64,000 nt of DNA from Sphingomonas arenae (GCF_016924655.1 NZ_JAFFJU010000001.1:620001-684000), one strand, 5' to 3'. Positions 17,047-26,271 are shown, counted from the first letter of the stretch. Notes: generated by a model not told the origin, from the letters alone. Translations and numbers: made by a program.

Positions 17047-18392
17047 TCGATCTCGGTCAGCTGCCGCTGGCCTGCCAGCTTCGCCACGCGTCCCGACTTC
17101 ATGACGAATCCGACGCTCTCCAGGAGCTGGATGTTGGCGAGCGGATCGCCGTCCACCGCGACGATGTCGGCATCCTTGCCCGCTTCGATCGTGCCGATCT
17201 GGTCGGAGCGTCCAAGCAAATCGGCAGCGTTGACGGTTGCGGTCTTGATCGCTGCCATCGGCTGCATTCCATTCTTCACCATCAGCGCGAACTCCTGGGC
17301 ATTCTGCCCGTGCGGACTGACTGCCGAGTCGGTGCCGAACGCGATCTTGACGCCTTCGCGGACCGCCCTGGCGAAGCTCTTCTCCGCATTCCCGGCAGCC
17401 TGCCGCGCTTTTTCATATTGAGCGGGCGTCAGCGCACCCCGTTGCCCGTCCTTCAGCGCCGCGGCGGGGGCGAGCAGCGTCGGCACATAGTAAGCGCCCG
17501 ACTGCTTGTAGAGCCGGAAGGTCTCGTCGTTGGTGAACGTGCCATGCTCAATGGAGTCCACCCCGGCACGCAGCGCACCGTTGATACCGTCCACCCCGTG
17601 AGCGTGCGAGGCCACCTTCCGGCCGAAGCTGTGCGCGGTCTGCACAATCGCCCGCATCTCGTCTTCCATCATCTGCTGGTTGAGCCCACCCGCCACGTTG
17701 CTCAGCACGCCCCCTGTGGCCGCGAACTTGATCACGTCCGCACCCGCCCCGATCTGCTCCCGCGTGGCGCGCCGACAATCGTCCGGCCCGTTGCACACGT
17801 TGCCCATCGACTTGTGAGCGACATCCACCAGGTCGCGGTTGAGGCCGTTGCGCGGGTCGCCATGACCGCCGCTCACGGAGATCATCTCTGCGGCCATCAC
17901 GACGGTTGGCCCGACAAACTGACCCGCCGCAATCGCATTGCGCAGGGCACGGATTCCCGGCGGATCGCCGCCCAAGTCCCGAACCGTGGTGAAGCCCGCC
18001 ATCAACGTCTTCTTGGCATTCGCCATCGCCGTATAGGCCTCGTCCTCGGCGTTCCGCTGGCTCTGCGTCAGGCGGGCCTGGAGCCGGTCGTCCAGACCGC
18101 CGAGATGAACGTGCATGTCAATGAAGCCCGGCATGACGGTCGCGTTCCGCAGATCCACCACGCGCGCTCCAGGCACCTCAGCGAACCCGTCGCGCACCTC
18201 AACGATCTTGCGTCCCTGCACGATCACTGTGGCGTTCCGCTTCGGGGCGCGACCCGGCACGTCGATCAATGTTCCGGCATGAATAACCGTGGTCGGCTGA
18301 GCGGCCGCCGCGGTGGCAGCAGGCGTCTGGGCGAGCGCAGGCGTGGTGAGAGCGACGGCGGCCACCGCCACGAGAAGGCGAGCAGGTGTCAT
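17043..18392 (-). CDS. Exported metal-dependent amidohydrolase (Xaa-Pro dipeptidase-like)
   Basis: A 449-residue protein with a signal peptide ([20 protein letters not shown]) and an amidohydrolase barrel. Ligands visible are the HxH pair in [11 protein letters not shown], the probably carboxylated lysine in [12 protein letters not shown], histidines in [11 protein letters not shown] and SIEHGTF, and the catalytic aspartate in IAFGTDSAV. The C-terminal sheet has [19 protein letters not shown]. This subgroup of imidazolonepropionase-like enzymes includes prolidases for Xaa-Pro or Xaa-Arg dipeptides; here it would act in the periplasm. ATG 18392 has GGGAGG 7 nt upstream. Confidence 0.88.
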   Translation of the reverse strand: MTPARLLVAVAAVALTTPALAQTPAATAAAAQPTTVIHAGTLIDVPGRAPKRNATVIVQGRKIVEVRDGFAEVPGARVVDLRNATVMPGFIDMHVHLGGLDDRLQARLTQSQRNAEDEAYTAMANAKKTLMAGFTTVRDLGGDPPGIRALRNAIAAGQFVGPTVVMAAEMISVSGGHGDPRNGLNRDLVDVAHKSMGNVCNGPDDCRRATREQIGAGADVIKFAATGGVLSNVAGGLNQQMMEDEMRAIVQTAHSFGRKVASHAHGVDGINGALRAGVDSIEHGTFTNDETFRLYKQSGAYYVPTLLAPAAALKDGQRGALTPAQYEKARQAAGNAEKSFARAVREGVKIAFGTDSAVSPHGQNAQEFALMVKNGMQPMAAIKTATVNAADLLGRSDQIGTIEAGKDADIVAVDGDPLANIQLLESVGFVMKSGRVAKLAGQRQLTEID

Positions 18393-18417
18393 GGATCCTC
18401 CCTTGTTGAGGGGGAGC

Positions 18418-18777
18418 TTAGCGCTCGCCGCGCGCCTGCCAATAGGTGAACGCCTGTTCCTGCAGGCGCTGCACCAGCCGCTGCGCGTCAGGACCGACCC
18501 AGTCGCCTTTATGGCGATGCTTCTCCCAGCTGCCGACCCACCAACCCTGACCAGGCAGTCCATCGGACTGCCGAACGACCAGAACGGCCAATTCCGGTTC
18601 CCCGGCAGCTTCTGCCTGCTCGTCGACAGAGGCGAGAACTTTGCACAAGGCGCGCATCTTCGGACGGGAGAAAACATAGCCGAGCCGCTCCAGCAGCTCC
18701 GCATAGGTGAGTGCATGTCCTGCCGCCGCCGCGGCAATGAGATAAGCACGGACCTCCTGGGGGTCCGCCAGGCTCAT
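18418..18777 (-). CDS. Hypothetical protein with winged-helix-like N-terminus, 119 aa
   Basis: Function not recognised. The N-terminal half reads as an HTH (ADPQEVRAYLIAAAAAGHAL, then TYAELLERLGYVFSRPKMRA). The second half has ELAVLVVRQSDGLPGQGWW, which resembles the strand-turn element 'LVV-x-GLPG-GF/W' found after winged-helix segments in some nuclease-associated proteins. No catalytic motif is visible. ATG 18777 overlaps the stop of the upstream lipoprotein gene (ATGA), so the two are translationally coupled. Confidence 0.72.
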   Translation of the reverse strand: MSLADPQEVRAYLIAAAAAGHALTYAELLERLGYVFSRPKMRALCKVLASVDEQAEAAGEPELAVLVVRQSDGLPGQGWWVGSWEKHRHKGDWVGPDAQRLVQRLQEQAFTYWQARGER

Positions 18778-19460
18778 TCTGCAGCTGGCTGCGCGGCGAC
18801 GGGGGTCAGCTCGAAGACGTCCAGTTTCGACTGGGCACGCGGCCAAGGAACGACCAGCCGCCAACGAAATGGAGCAATCCGTTCCAACACGCCGGCCATG
18901 TCCCGGGCCTTGTTGTCGCCGTACGCAAGGGGCTGCTCTTCATTCCCCAGTGCAACGCTGCCCAGGAAAATCATCCGCGTTTGAACGTCATCTTCCCACA
19001 ACCGCCCCGCCGGGCGCTCACTTCCGGTCTGCTTGACGATCGTCAGGAGCTCGCCCTCGACTTCGACATAGCAGAAGAAGGGCTTGAAGCTTTCAAAGGC
19101 CTTGGTCTTCGGCGTGTATCGCCCCAGGCGGACGAGCCGGCAATTGTAGCTGCCCGGAGTGGGGGCCGGTCGCGCGAGGGCCGCGTCGGCCTTCAAGAGG
19201 TTACCTTCCTTTGCGATCGCATCCGCAAAGCCAGCGCGTCTCGCCTCGGAGAGGGCCGCCGCCCATGCGCTGCTCAGTCGGCTGATGCGGTCCGCATCAT
19301 CGGCGCTGGCCACCCGCAGCCAGGCATCAGCCTTGCGCGGCGGCTCCACGACGACAACGGGGCGCCGCTCTGGCTCCTTGTTGGTCGTGGTGCAGCCCGA
19401 CAGGGCAAGAGCCACCAGGATCAGGAGGGGCGTGAGGCGCAAGGGGGCGGATCCTTTCAT
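18774..19460 (-). CDS. DUF4893 domain lipoprotein
   Basis: A 228-residue protein starting MKGSAPLRLTPLLILVALAL followed by the lipobox LSGC, so it should be lipidated and anchored in the envelope. The mature part, after a basic PRK-rich linker, has the DUF4893 pattern: DADRISRLSSAWAAALSEAR, SYNCRLVRLGRY, FFCYVEVEGELL and RLWEDDVQTRMIFLGSV. Function unknown. ATG 19460 was chosen because the lipoprotein signal starts there; the frame upstream has no support. Confidence 0.83.
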   Translation of the reverse strand: MKGSAPLRLTPLLILVALALSGCTTTNKEPERRPVVVVEPPRKADAWLRVASADDADRISRLSSAWAAALSEARRAGFADAIAKEGNLLKADAALARPAPTPGSYNCRLVRLGRYTPKTKAFESFKPFFCYVEVEGELLTIVKQTGSERPAGRLWEDDVQTRMIFLGSVALGNEEQPLAYGDNKARDMAGVLERIAPFRWRLVVPWPRAQSKLDVFELTPVAAQPAAE

Positions 19461-19562
19461 TGGCGTGCAGCGTAACAGCACGCTTGGCTCATTCCATGGT
19501 GAAGAGCCGTAAGGGTTAACAAATCCTTTCACTTGCGGCGCCTCGGCTCTAGGCGGCGGCGA

Positions 19563-20483
19563 ATGGATGCACGCCCCTCCACAACGGCCAAGCAGGCTGA
19601 TGCTCACGCCCGAACGGGCCTCATGCTGGGCATTGGCGCCTATGGCCTGTGGGGCCTGTTGCCGATCTACTTCAAGCTGATCGCCGCAGTCCCAGCGGTG
19701 GCCATCGTGGCCCACCGGATCGTCTGGTCCATGGTGGCGCTAGGCTTGCTGGTGGCAGTCACTCGCGGGTGGCGGCAAGTGCGCCAGGCGGTGAGCCATG
19801 GTGCGACCGCGAGGCTCCTGCTCCTCACTTCGATGCTGATCGCCACCAACTGGCTGATCTACGTCTACGCCGTGAACAGCGGGCACATCCTAGCCGGTAG
19901 CCTCGGTTACTACTTGAACCCGCTGGCCAATATCCTGCTTGGCCGCTTCGTCTTGAAAGAGCCGCTCAGCAGGCTTCAGTGGCTGGCTGTTGCGATTGCC
20001 GCGATCGGAGTCTCGGTCCTTGCTGCCGGGGCGCTCAGCCATCTGTGGATCAGCCTGACCCTGTGCATCAGCTTCGCGCTGTACGGACTGCTTCGGAAGA
20101 TCGCGAAGGTGGAGGCGACGGCGGGTCTCACCATCGAGACCGGCTTTCTCCTTTTGCCTGCCGCTGGATGGCTGCTTTGGACCAGCGGCGGCTCTGAGCC
20201 AATCTGGGGTCGCAACACACTGGAGCTAGGCCTGCTGTTACTTGCCGGCGTAGCCTCGACGGTGCCACTGTTGCTTTTCACGGCCGCGGCTCGGCGACTT
20301 CGCTACTCGACACTCGGCATCCTGCAGTTTCTGGCGCCGACACTCCAGTTCCTGGTCGCGGTCTTCCTTTACGGCGAAGAATTCAGCGGCGCCCATGCGA
20401 TTGCGTTCGGGGCCATCTGGACGGCGGCGACGCTATACCTCATTTCTTCCCTGAAGCAGGCTCGGCCGCCGCTTCCTGAATAG
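19563..20483 (+). CDS. rarD: EamA-family transporter RarD
   Basis: A 306-residue inner-membrane protein with about ten helices in two EamA repeats. RarD signatures are GLWGLLPIYFKLIAAVPAV in helix 1, AHRIVWSMVALGLLV, NWLIYVYAVNSGHILAGSLG, YYLNPLANILLGRFVLKEPL and YSTLGILQFLAPTLQFLVAV. RarD proteins are drug/metabolite superfamily members linked to chloramphenicol sensitivity in Pseudomonas; the natural substrate is uncertain. ATG 19563 has AGGCGGCG nearby; the longer TTG start at 19533 is less likely. A small membrane gene follows after 13 bp. Confidence 0.88.
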   Translation: MDARPSTTAKQADAHARTGLMLGIGAYGLWGLLPIYFKLIAAVPAVAIVAHRIVWSMVALGLLVAVTRGWRQVRQAVSHGATARLLLLTSMLIATNWLIYVYAVNSGHILAGSLGYYLNPLANILLGRFVLKEPLSRLQWLAVAIAAIGVSVLAAGALSHLWISLTLCISFALYGLLRKIAKVEATAGLTIETGFLLLPAAGWLLWTSGGSEPIWGRNTLELGLLLLAGVASTVPLLLFTAAARRLRYSTLGILQFLAPTLQFLVAVFLYGEEFSGAHAIAFGAIWTAATLYLISSLKQARPPLPE

Positions 20484-20496
20484 GAGAAGCCCGTCG

Positions 20497-20721
20497 ATGT
20501 TGAACGTCGCGTCCCTGATCATCGGAGTGGTGGCGCTCGTCTGCGCAGCCATCGCCTTTCTCCCATTCCTCGGTTGGGCAAATTGGCTGATTCTTCCCCT
20601 CGCGGTCGTTGGCGCCGGAATAGGTCAGCTCAGCAGCAGCGGCCGGGCAGGTCGCAACCTCAACCTGTTCGTAATCCTGGTGGGGATCGTCCGGCTGAGC
20701 CTGGGCGGCGGAATCCTGTAA
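20497..20721 (+). CDS. Small three-helix membrane protein
   Basis: A 74-residue hydrophobic protein with helices NVASLIIGVVALVCAAIAFL, WANWLILPLAVVGAGIGQLS and LNLFVILVGIVRLSLGGGIL, and one short basic loop (SSGRAGR). No family named. TAGGAGAAG lies 8 nt upstream of ATG 20497, and it lies 13 bp after rarD, so it is probably co-transcribed. The downstream sequence holds a palindromic repeat rather than another gene. Confidence 0.7.
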   Translation: MLNVASLIIGVVALVCAAIAFLPFLGWANWLILPLAVVGAGIGQLSSSGRAGRNLNLFVILVGIVRLSLGGGIL

Positions 20722-20733
20722 GTTCCAGAGCCC

Positions 20734-20806
20734 CACCCCTCGACGAGCCCAAGGTGAGCGCATCCGGCTAAGCGCTCTTGTCGCTCGCGCTGAGCTTGTC
20801 GAAGCG
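20734..20806. repeat. Sphingomonad palindromic repeat (TCGACAGGCTCAG family), degenerate inverted pair
   Basis: A left arm (20734-20760, containing CTCGACGAGCCCAAGGTGAG) and a right arm (20782-20806, containing CGCTGAGCTTGTCGAAGCG) face each other. Both are variants of the CTTCGACAGGCTCAGGGTGAG repeat seen at 22641 and inside scpA at 56199. It lies between the convergent rarD-linked small gene and phaC, and could terminate both. Confidence 0.75.
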
Positions 20807-20811
20807 CAGCT

Positions 20812-22545
20812 TCAGCGCGACTTCACATAGCTTCCCGGCGCATCCTCGATCGCCTTGAGCTTGCCCTCGCCGGGTTGCCTCGCTCCTTTTGCCGGCACCT
20901 CAGCCGGATCTTGGTCCTTCAGCCAGCCAAGCCAATCTGGCCACCAGCTGCCCTTGTGCTCGGTCGCCCCTTCGATGAACTCGTGGAGGTCCGCCGGGTC
21001 CGCCTCGTTGACCCAATACTGGTACTTGCCGGAGCTCGGCGGGTTGACGACACCCGCGATGTGGCCGGACCCCGCGAGCACGAAGCGCTTCGGTCCCTGG
21101 AAATGGTGCATGATCTTCCACACGCTCTGGGGCGGCGCGATATGGTCCTCGCGCCCCGCCTGGATGTAGACGGGTGTCTGCACCTGCGTGAGGTCGATCG
21201 GCGTGTCGTCCACGTGGATACCGCCGCACTCCACCAGCTTGTTCCCCTTGTAGAGGGTCTCCAGGTAGTTGCGATGCCATCCGGCTGGCAGGTTCGTGAC
21301 ATCGCTGTTCCAGTGGAGCAGGTCGAAGGGCGCGGGCTCGTTGCCGAGCAGGTAATTATTCACGACGTAGTTCCACACTAGGTCGCGCCCGCGCAGCAGA
21401 TTGAACGTCGCCGCCATGTAGCGGCCGTCCAAGGTTCCGCTTTCTGCGGTCAGCTTCTCCAGGAGGGCCATGGTCTCGTCGCCGAGAAAAAGCTTGAGGT
21501 CGCCGGCCTCGCTGAAGTCGACTTGCGCGGTGAAGAAGGTCGCGCTCTTCACCTTGCTGGCCTCCCCCTTGGCTTGAAGGTAGGCGAGTGTCGCGGCGAG
21601 AGTGGTGCCCGCCACGCAATAGCCGACGACATGCGCTGCCTCGACGCCGAGCAGGTCCCGGACCGTATCGATGGCATCGACTTGGCCGCCCAGGACATAG
21701 TCGTCGAGGGTCACGTCCTTCAGGCTCTCATCCGCCGACTTCCAGCTGACCATGAACAGGCTGATGCCCTGCTCGACACACCAGCGGACAAAGCTCTTCT
21801 CCGGCGTCAGGTCGAGGATGTAGAAGCGATTGATCCACGGCGGGAAGATGATCAGGGGCGTCTTCAGCACCGTATCGGTCACGGGCGTGTACTGAATCAG
21901 CTGGTAAAGGGGTGTCTCCTTGATCACCTTACCCGGCGTCGTCGCCAGGTTCCGGCCCACCTCGAACGCGCCCTTGGCGGTCTGGGTCAGCTGTCCCGCT
22001 CGAATATCGTCCAGCATGTGCCGCAGGCCATTGAGCAGGTTCTCGCCGCGGGTCTCCAGGGTCTTCTTCAGAACTTCCGGGTTGGTAAGCGCGAAGTTGG
22101 ACGGGCTCATTGCGTCGACGAAGGCCTTGGTCGCGAACCGCAGCCGCTGGCGCGCTTCCTCATCGAGCCCTTCAATGGTGTCGACACCCTTCAATAGCTG
22201 ATCCGAAATGGCCAGGTAACTCTGGCGAATGGTGTCAAAGACCGGATTGTCCCGCCATTCCGCCGCCGCGAACCGGCGATCCTTCGTTTCGGCAGCCTGC
22301 TGCGTCTGGGCAAGCAGGTTGCCCCAGGCCTGAAGCCCCTTGCTCCACGCCTCCGCACCCGCCGTGAGAAAAGCCATCGGGTCCGGAGCGGCCGCGCCAG
22401 GCTTGAATCCCGGCACCGGCTCGCCAGCTTTCAGGCTGTCGGCCCAGGCCTCCATCAGCATCTGCTGCGCCCGTCCCATGACAAGGGTCCAGTGCTGCCA
22501 GTCCTCAAGCGTGGGGAACTGCGGAGTTGTAGTGTCGGTACTCAT
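20812..22545 (-). CDS. phaC: Class I poly(3-hydroxyalkanoate) synthase PhaC
   Basis: A 577-residue enzyme that polymerises (R)-3-hydroxyacyl-CoA into PHA on the granule surface. The catalytic nucleophile is C310 in the PhaC box GYCVAG. The catalytic aspartate lies in AGREDHIAPPQSVW and the histidine in GSGHIAGVVNPP. The N-terminal about 200 residues form the helical class I domain (QHWTLVMGRAQQMLMEAW). The core has IIFPPWINRFYILDL and FMVSWKSADESL. ATG 22545 was chosen over 22581 by comparison with the usual start near MSTDTTT. The phasin at 14479 should coat the same granules; no phaA or phaB is in the window. Confidence 0.95.
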   Translation of the reverse strand: MSTDTTTPQFPTLEDWQHWTLVMGRAQQMLMEAWADSLKAGEPVPGFKPGAAAPDPMAFLTAGAEAWSKGLQAWGNLLAQTQQAAETKDRRFAAAEWRDNPVFDTIRQSYLAISDQLLKGVDTIEGLDEEARQRLRFATKAFVDAMSPSNFALTNPEVLKKTLETRGENLLNGLRHMLDDIRAGQLTQTAKGAFEVGRNLATTPGKVIKETPLYQLIQYTPVTDTVLKTPLIIFPPWINRFYILDLTPEKSFVRWCVEQGISLFMVSWKSADESLKDVTLDDYVLGGQVDAIDTVRDLLGVEAAHVVGYCVAGTTLAATLAYLQAKGEASKVKSATFFTAQVDFSEAGDLKLFLGDETMALLEKLTAESGTLDGRYMAATFNLLRGRDLVWNYVVNNYLLGNEPAPFDLLHWNSDVTNLPAGWHRNYLETLYKGNKLVECGGIHVDDTPIDLTQVQTPVYIQAGREDHIAPPQSVWKIMHHFQGPKRFVLAGSGHIAGVVNPPSSGKYQYWVNEADPADLHEFIEGATEHKGSWWPDWLGWLKDQDPAEVPAKGARQPGEGKLKAIEDAPGSYVKSR

Positions 22546-22640
22546 GGCTGGAAGCTTACTCCGTCCGAGGCGCCAACCCAATCCCGCTCACCCGCGACAT
22601 GTCGGAAGGTGCTCGAGAAGCTGCGGCTGCCGAGCAAGAG

Positions 22641-22664
22641 CCTTCGACAGGCCCAGGGTGAGCG
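22641..22664. repeat. Single copy of the TCGACAGGCTCAG palindromic repeat
   Basis: CCTTCGACAGGCCCAGGGTG followed by AGCG (22641-22664) is a one-mismatch copy of the repeat arm found in scpA at 56234-56258. No second arm is clear nearby. It lies in the 128-bp gap between the divergent phaC and TRIC genes. Confidence 0.7.
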
Positions 22665-22673
22665 CAGTATGGG

Positions 22674-23309
22674 ATGCGCGTGACCCCGGAATTGCCCACC
22701 CCTTCCCTGCCCCAGGCACTGGTCCTGCTCGACTACTTCGGCATCGCCGTCTTCGCTGTCTCGGGGGCGCTGCTCGCGGCGGAGAAAAAACAGACGCTCG
22801 TCACGTTCATCTTCTTCGCGGTCGTGACGGGTGTGGGTGGGGGGACACTGCGCGACCTGCTGATCGGAGCACCGGTTTTCTGGGTCCACAGCAATATGGT
22901 GCTGCTGATCTGCATCGGAGCGGCCCTGGCGGTCTGGGCGGGCAGCAGCCGCACCTTCTCGGGCCAGGCGCTGCTGTGGTTCGATGCGTTGGGGCTCGCT
23001 GCTTACGCGACCTACGGCTCGGCCAAAGCCCTCGCCTATGGCGTAGCACCCGTCCCCGCCTTCGCCATGGGCGTGCTCACGGCTTGTGCCGGCGGGATCA
23101 TCCGCGACGTTTTGGCGGGCGATCCTTCGATCGTCATGAGGCCGGAACTTTATGTCACTCCCGCGGCGCTAAGCGCTGGGCTCTTCGTGGGGTTCACGGT
23201 GTTAGGGTTCGGCGGCCCGGCGGGAGCGTTCGCAGCGGCATCAGCCGGCTTTGCCCTTCGCGGCTTCGCCATTGCCCGTGGCTGGTCGCTTCCACCCTAT
23301 CGCCGTTGA
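22674..23309 (+). CDS. TRIC/UPF0126 (YicG-like) membrane cation channel protein
   Basis: A 211-residue inner-membrane protein with seven hydrophobic helices in two repeats. Each repeat has the glycine hinge: FAVVTGVGGGTLRDLLIGAP in repeat 1 and LTACAGGIIRDVLAGDPSIV in repeat 2. These GGGxxRDxL motifs define the prokaryotic TRIC family, trimeric intracellular-cation-like channels for K+/Na+. The YFGIAVFAVSGALLAAEKK opening is also typical. The gene converges on the TIR-TPR gene with a 13-bp overlap. Confidence 0.88.
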   Translation: MRVTPELPTPSLPQALVLLDYFGIAVFAVSGALLAAEKKQTLVTFIFFAVVTGVGGGTLRDLLIGAPVFWVHSNMVLLICIGAALAVWAGSSRTFSGQALLWFDALGLAAYATYGSAKALAYGVAPVPAFAMGVLTACAGGIIRDVLAGDPSIVMRPELYVTPAALSAGLFVGFTVLGFGGPAGAFAAASAGFALRGFAIARGWSLPPYRR

Positions 23310-25333
23310 GCCCGCCTGCTCGCTGCAAGGCGTTGCTTGACCTCAGAGCCATAGAGCGTCGCATCCGGCCAGCGCTTCAGCACTGCAGGCGCGCTCGCCT
23401 GCAACAATCGCGAGCCCGCTGACACGTCGCCACGCGCCACAAGGCAAGCTCCGCGCGTATTGACCACCCATGCAGAGCGCCATGGATCGTGGGGGTACGT
23501 CTCTGCCATGATCGGTGCTGCTCGTTCCAGCAGCGCCAGCCCTTCGGCATACCCTCCCGCCTTGCACCGCAGATCGGCAAGGTCAGTCATGATCGGCGCA
23601 AGAGCCGGGTGCTCGTGCAGCTCGGCGATATCCAACGCGCGGCGAAGGTAGCGCTCGCCGCTGCTCCGGTCCCCGAGTGCTGCCCTGGCCAAGCCGACAT
23701 TAGCAAAAATGAAGGCCAGATCGTCGTGCTCCTCGTTGCGTTGGGCCAGGTAGATGTTCGCACTTCGGTTCAAAAGCTGCAGCGCGCCGGGCAACTTCCT
23801 CTGCTCCAGCAGAACCCGACCCAGGTTGTTGAGAGTGGCAGCGGAGTCCGGGTGATCGGGGCCGAGAACCTGTTGATCGCGGGCGAGCGCCTGTCTCCAA
23901 TATTGTTCGGCACTGGCGGCATCGCCGGCTAGGTAAGCAATGGTGCCGAGTTCGCCGAGGTTCTCGGACACCTTGGGGTGAAGGTTTCCTTGCTGCCTGC
24001 GTATTGCAAGCGCGCGGGTGTAAAGCGCTCGCGATCTTGAAAAATCCCCTTCCATTTGGGCGGTGAAGCCACCGGCCTCCAGCGCGCGAGCCACCGACTG
24101 CCCCGTTGGACCCTCCCTTGCCAGGTCTCGTCCGAATGCCTGCCGAATGAGCGGCCACGCTTGCCCATATTGTTCCAGAGCGGCGAGAGACTCTGCCTGC
24201 CCGATCTGGATCTGAGACAGCAGCACCGGATCGCGGACCTTCTCGCCATCCGGCATGTAAACTGCCGCCCTGCGATATGTAGCAATAGCCTCCTGGTAAT
24301 TGCCCTGAAGCGCGAGGGAAGCGCCTAGAGCCGCCAGCTGCCGAGCACGAGTCTCGCCGCTGCGAACCGGCAGGGATAGCGAACGGCGGATGAGCCCGTC
24401 GGCCTGCCGGTAAGCTCCCAGGCCCATGTAGACCTCGCTTAAGGTGCTAACCAGTTCCGCCTTTGTGTCGGGCTCTCCCGACAGCTCCCCCTCGATCTGA
24501 CGGGCGCCCCGATCGAGCACCTCTCGAACCGTGATGCTGTTGCCCTTCGCCTCGGACGGGTCGGCCAACCGAAAGAGGTTCTTGACGAAGTCCGTCGTGC
24601 GCTGAGCGGTGATCGTCTTCTGCCGGGCAAGATCGCGCTCTCTGACCGCCTCCGCCCGCGAGATGAAGGCGAATGCCGCAAGTGCACTCATGAGGAGGAA
24701 GCCGGCAAGCGCTGCGCTCGCGAGCAGGACCAACCGTTTTTGCCGACGTGCCTGCTCCCGCTGGCGCAGTTCGTCGTAGCGGACTCCGATCAGCCCTGCG
24801 ACGAGCTTCAGGAAGGCCGCCTGGCGACCGTCGCCCGACGGACGTGCATCTGCCGCCAGGGGCTCTATCCCAAGCTCCAGCAAGGCCGGCGGGAATAGCT
24901 GCGCCTCCGGGAGGAGCGGGGCTGCGGGATGCTCCGCCTCGGGAACAATCAAGCATTGGATCTGGCTGCGCCGACCCAGGGCAACGAACTCGCGCACCTC
25001 CTCGTTCACCCAGCGCGACTGGGCGCCGTTGGTCGAGCAGATGACGATCAGGTTGGCGGCTTCTTTGAGCGCCTGTCGAACGGAAGATGCCAGGTCCGTC
25101 GAGGCGGCAAGCTCCTCGCGGTCCTGGAAGACAGGCGCCAGGCGCGTTTCGAGAACGCCCCAAGCCACGGCACGGCCGACAACCGTATCCGGCAAACGGT
25201 ATCGCTCAAGCTTGCCATGTAGCCAGGCGGCCCAAGCGCGATCTTTGTGATTGTAGCTGATGAACGCAGAGTAGCGGAGCGTGTCGCGCTCTCGGGCAAC
25301 CTCGTCAGCGACTTCGCTGATCAGCCCGCCCAT
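23297..25333 (-). CDS. TIR-domain membrane protein with C-terminal TPR repeats
   Basis: A 678-residue three-part protein. Residues about 20-135 form a TIR fold: RYSAFISYNHKDRAWAAWLH, VFQDREELAAS, ANLIVICSTNGAQSRWVNEE with E111/E112 where NADase TIRs carry their catalytic glutamate, then QIQCLIVPEAEH. Residues about 201-223 are one membrane helix (LVLLASAALAGFLLMSALAA). From about 255 on there are some nine TPR-like repeats, e.g. ATLNNLGRVLLEQRKLPGAL. The TIR side should be cytoplasmic and the TPR side periplasmic. The role is unknown: signalling or defence are both possible. It starts 13 bp inside the PEP-CTERM gene and lacks a good ribosome site. Confidence 0.85.
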   Translation of the reverse strand: MGGLISEVADEVARERDTLRYSAFISYNHKDRAWAAWLHGKLERYRLPDTVVGRAVAWGVLETRLAPVFQDREELAASTDLASSVRQALKEAANLIVICSTNGAQSRWVNEEVREFVALGRRSQIQCLIVPEAEHPAAPLLPEAQLFPPALLELGIEPLAADARPSGDGRQAAFLKLVAGLIGVRYDELRQREQARRQKRLVLLASAALAGFLLMSALAAFAFISRAEAVRERDLARQKTITAQRTTDFVKNLFRLADPSEAKGNSITVREVLDRGARQIEGELSGEPDTKAELVSTLSEVYMGLGAYRQADGLIRRSLSLPVRSGETRARQLAALGASLALQGNYQEAIATYRRAAVYMPDGEKVRDPVLLSQIQIGQAESLAALEQYGQAWPLIRQAFGRDLAREGPTGQSVARALEAGGFTAQMEGDFSRSRALYTRALAIRRQQGNLHPKVSENLGELGTIAYLAGDAASAEQYWRQALARDQQVLGPDHPDSAATLNNLGRVLLEQRKLPGALQLLNRSANIYLAQRNEEHDDLAFIFANVGLARAALGDRSSGERYLRRALDIAELHEHPALAPIMTDLADLRCKAGGYAEGLALLERAAPIMAETYPHDPWRSAWVVNTRGACLVARGDVSAGSRLLQASAPAVLKRWPDATLYGSEVKQRLAASRRAQRR

Positions 25334-26271
25334 GCCACACGGCGACGGCGTCTCAAGGTCAAGCCGACCATGGCGAAGCCCAGCAGCATGGTCGCCCAGG
25401 TGCCAGGTTCAGGCACTGGCGCTCCGACCAGCTGACCGAGACCATCGAACACATAGCGCCGCGGCGCGAGCGGGCCGGTGGTTTCGACGAGGCCGCCTGG
25501 CAGGTTGAATCCGTATGTGCCCGTGTCGCCCAGCGCACCGGGACTATAGTTGTACTCCACGATGAAGCCGTCGAGCAGGTCCGTCAGCGTCATGGAGTAA
25601 ACATCACTCGTGGCGGCGAGATTGGCGAGGAAGTTCAGCCGGCCTTCTTCGAACTGCTCTTCCAGCGATCCGGTGCCGGAGGAGAAATCGATCAGGATCT
25701 GCGTCAGTCCGTTGTCGTCCAGGTTGAACGCGTAATCGGAAACCAGTGCTTCGGTGAACGACCCGCACTCAAGGGTGTTGGCGCACGAGAACCAATTCAC
25801 GGTGATGCTGTTTCCGCCGATCGACGAGGTTGCAACAAACGCTCCGTCAAAGCCGCGCGGGTCGCTGAAACTGTTGAAAAAGCCAGGTCCGTCCGCGAAG
25901 AAGGGACTGAACACCGGAACATCGAATGCAGCCAGACTCGTTGCTGGCGGAGGTCCTGAGTAGATGGGATTGTCAGGATCACCAAAGCTGTTCTGCGCAG
26001 CCAGATAGGTTTCGATCGATCCAAACGAGAGGACCCCGTTCGAATTCACATAAAAGTCGTTGTAGGTCTGGCTGCCGATCTGAACAGAGAACGGAAGGGC
26101 TGACGCGGCGCACGTTCCTGCGGTGGCCTCCAGTGGGCTACAAGCCCCGCCAGCAGAAATATTGAGGCCTGCGTCTATAACTCGTCGCCGAGCGTCAACA
26201 GGAGCCGGAAGTGCAAGGGACGCCGCGATTAAGGCACCCGCCGACGCGAACATAAACCGACGCAAACGCAT
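25321..26271 (-). CDS. PEPxxWA-CTERM sorting domain protein, NIDO-like
   Basis: A 316-residue exported protein: an Arg-rich N-terminus with signal peptide (FMFASAGALIAASLALPAP), then a beta-rich region resembling nidogen-type (NIDO) domains (NDFYVNSNGVLSFGSIETYL, NSITVNWFSCAN, QILIDFSSGTGSLEE). It ends with VPEPGTWATMLLGFAMVGL followed by TLRRRRR, the sphingomonad PEPxxWA-CTERM signal cleaved by an exosortase. Such proteins are anchored or released at the surface, often with exopolysaccharide. Exosortase genes are not in this window. Its last codons overlap the TIR gene. Confidence 0.85.
   Translation of the reverse strand: MRLRRFMFASAGALIAASLALPAPVDARRRVIDAGLNISAGGACSPLEATAGTCAASALPFSVQIGSQTYNDFYVNSNGVLSFGSIETYLAAQNSFGDPDNPIYSGPPPATSLAAFDVPVFSPFFADGPGFFNSFSDPRGFDGAFVATSSIGGNSITVNWFSCANTLECGSFTEALVSDYAFNLDDNGLTQILIDFSSGTGSLEEQFEEGRLNFLANLAATSDVYSMTLTDLLDGFIVEYNYSPGALGDTGTYGFNLPGGLVETTGPLAPRRYVFDGLGQLVGAPVPEPGTWATMLLGFAMVGLTLRRRRRVAWAG

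Noticed and set aside
20734-20806. Inverted repeats considered as a CRISPR fragment
   Set aside because: Only one facing pair with no regular spacers. The arms match a dispersed palindromic repeat family seen elsewhere in the window.
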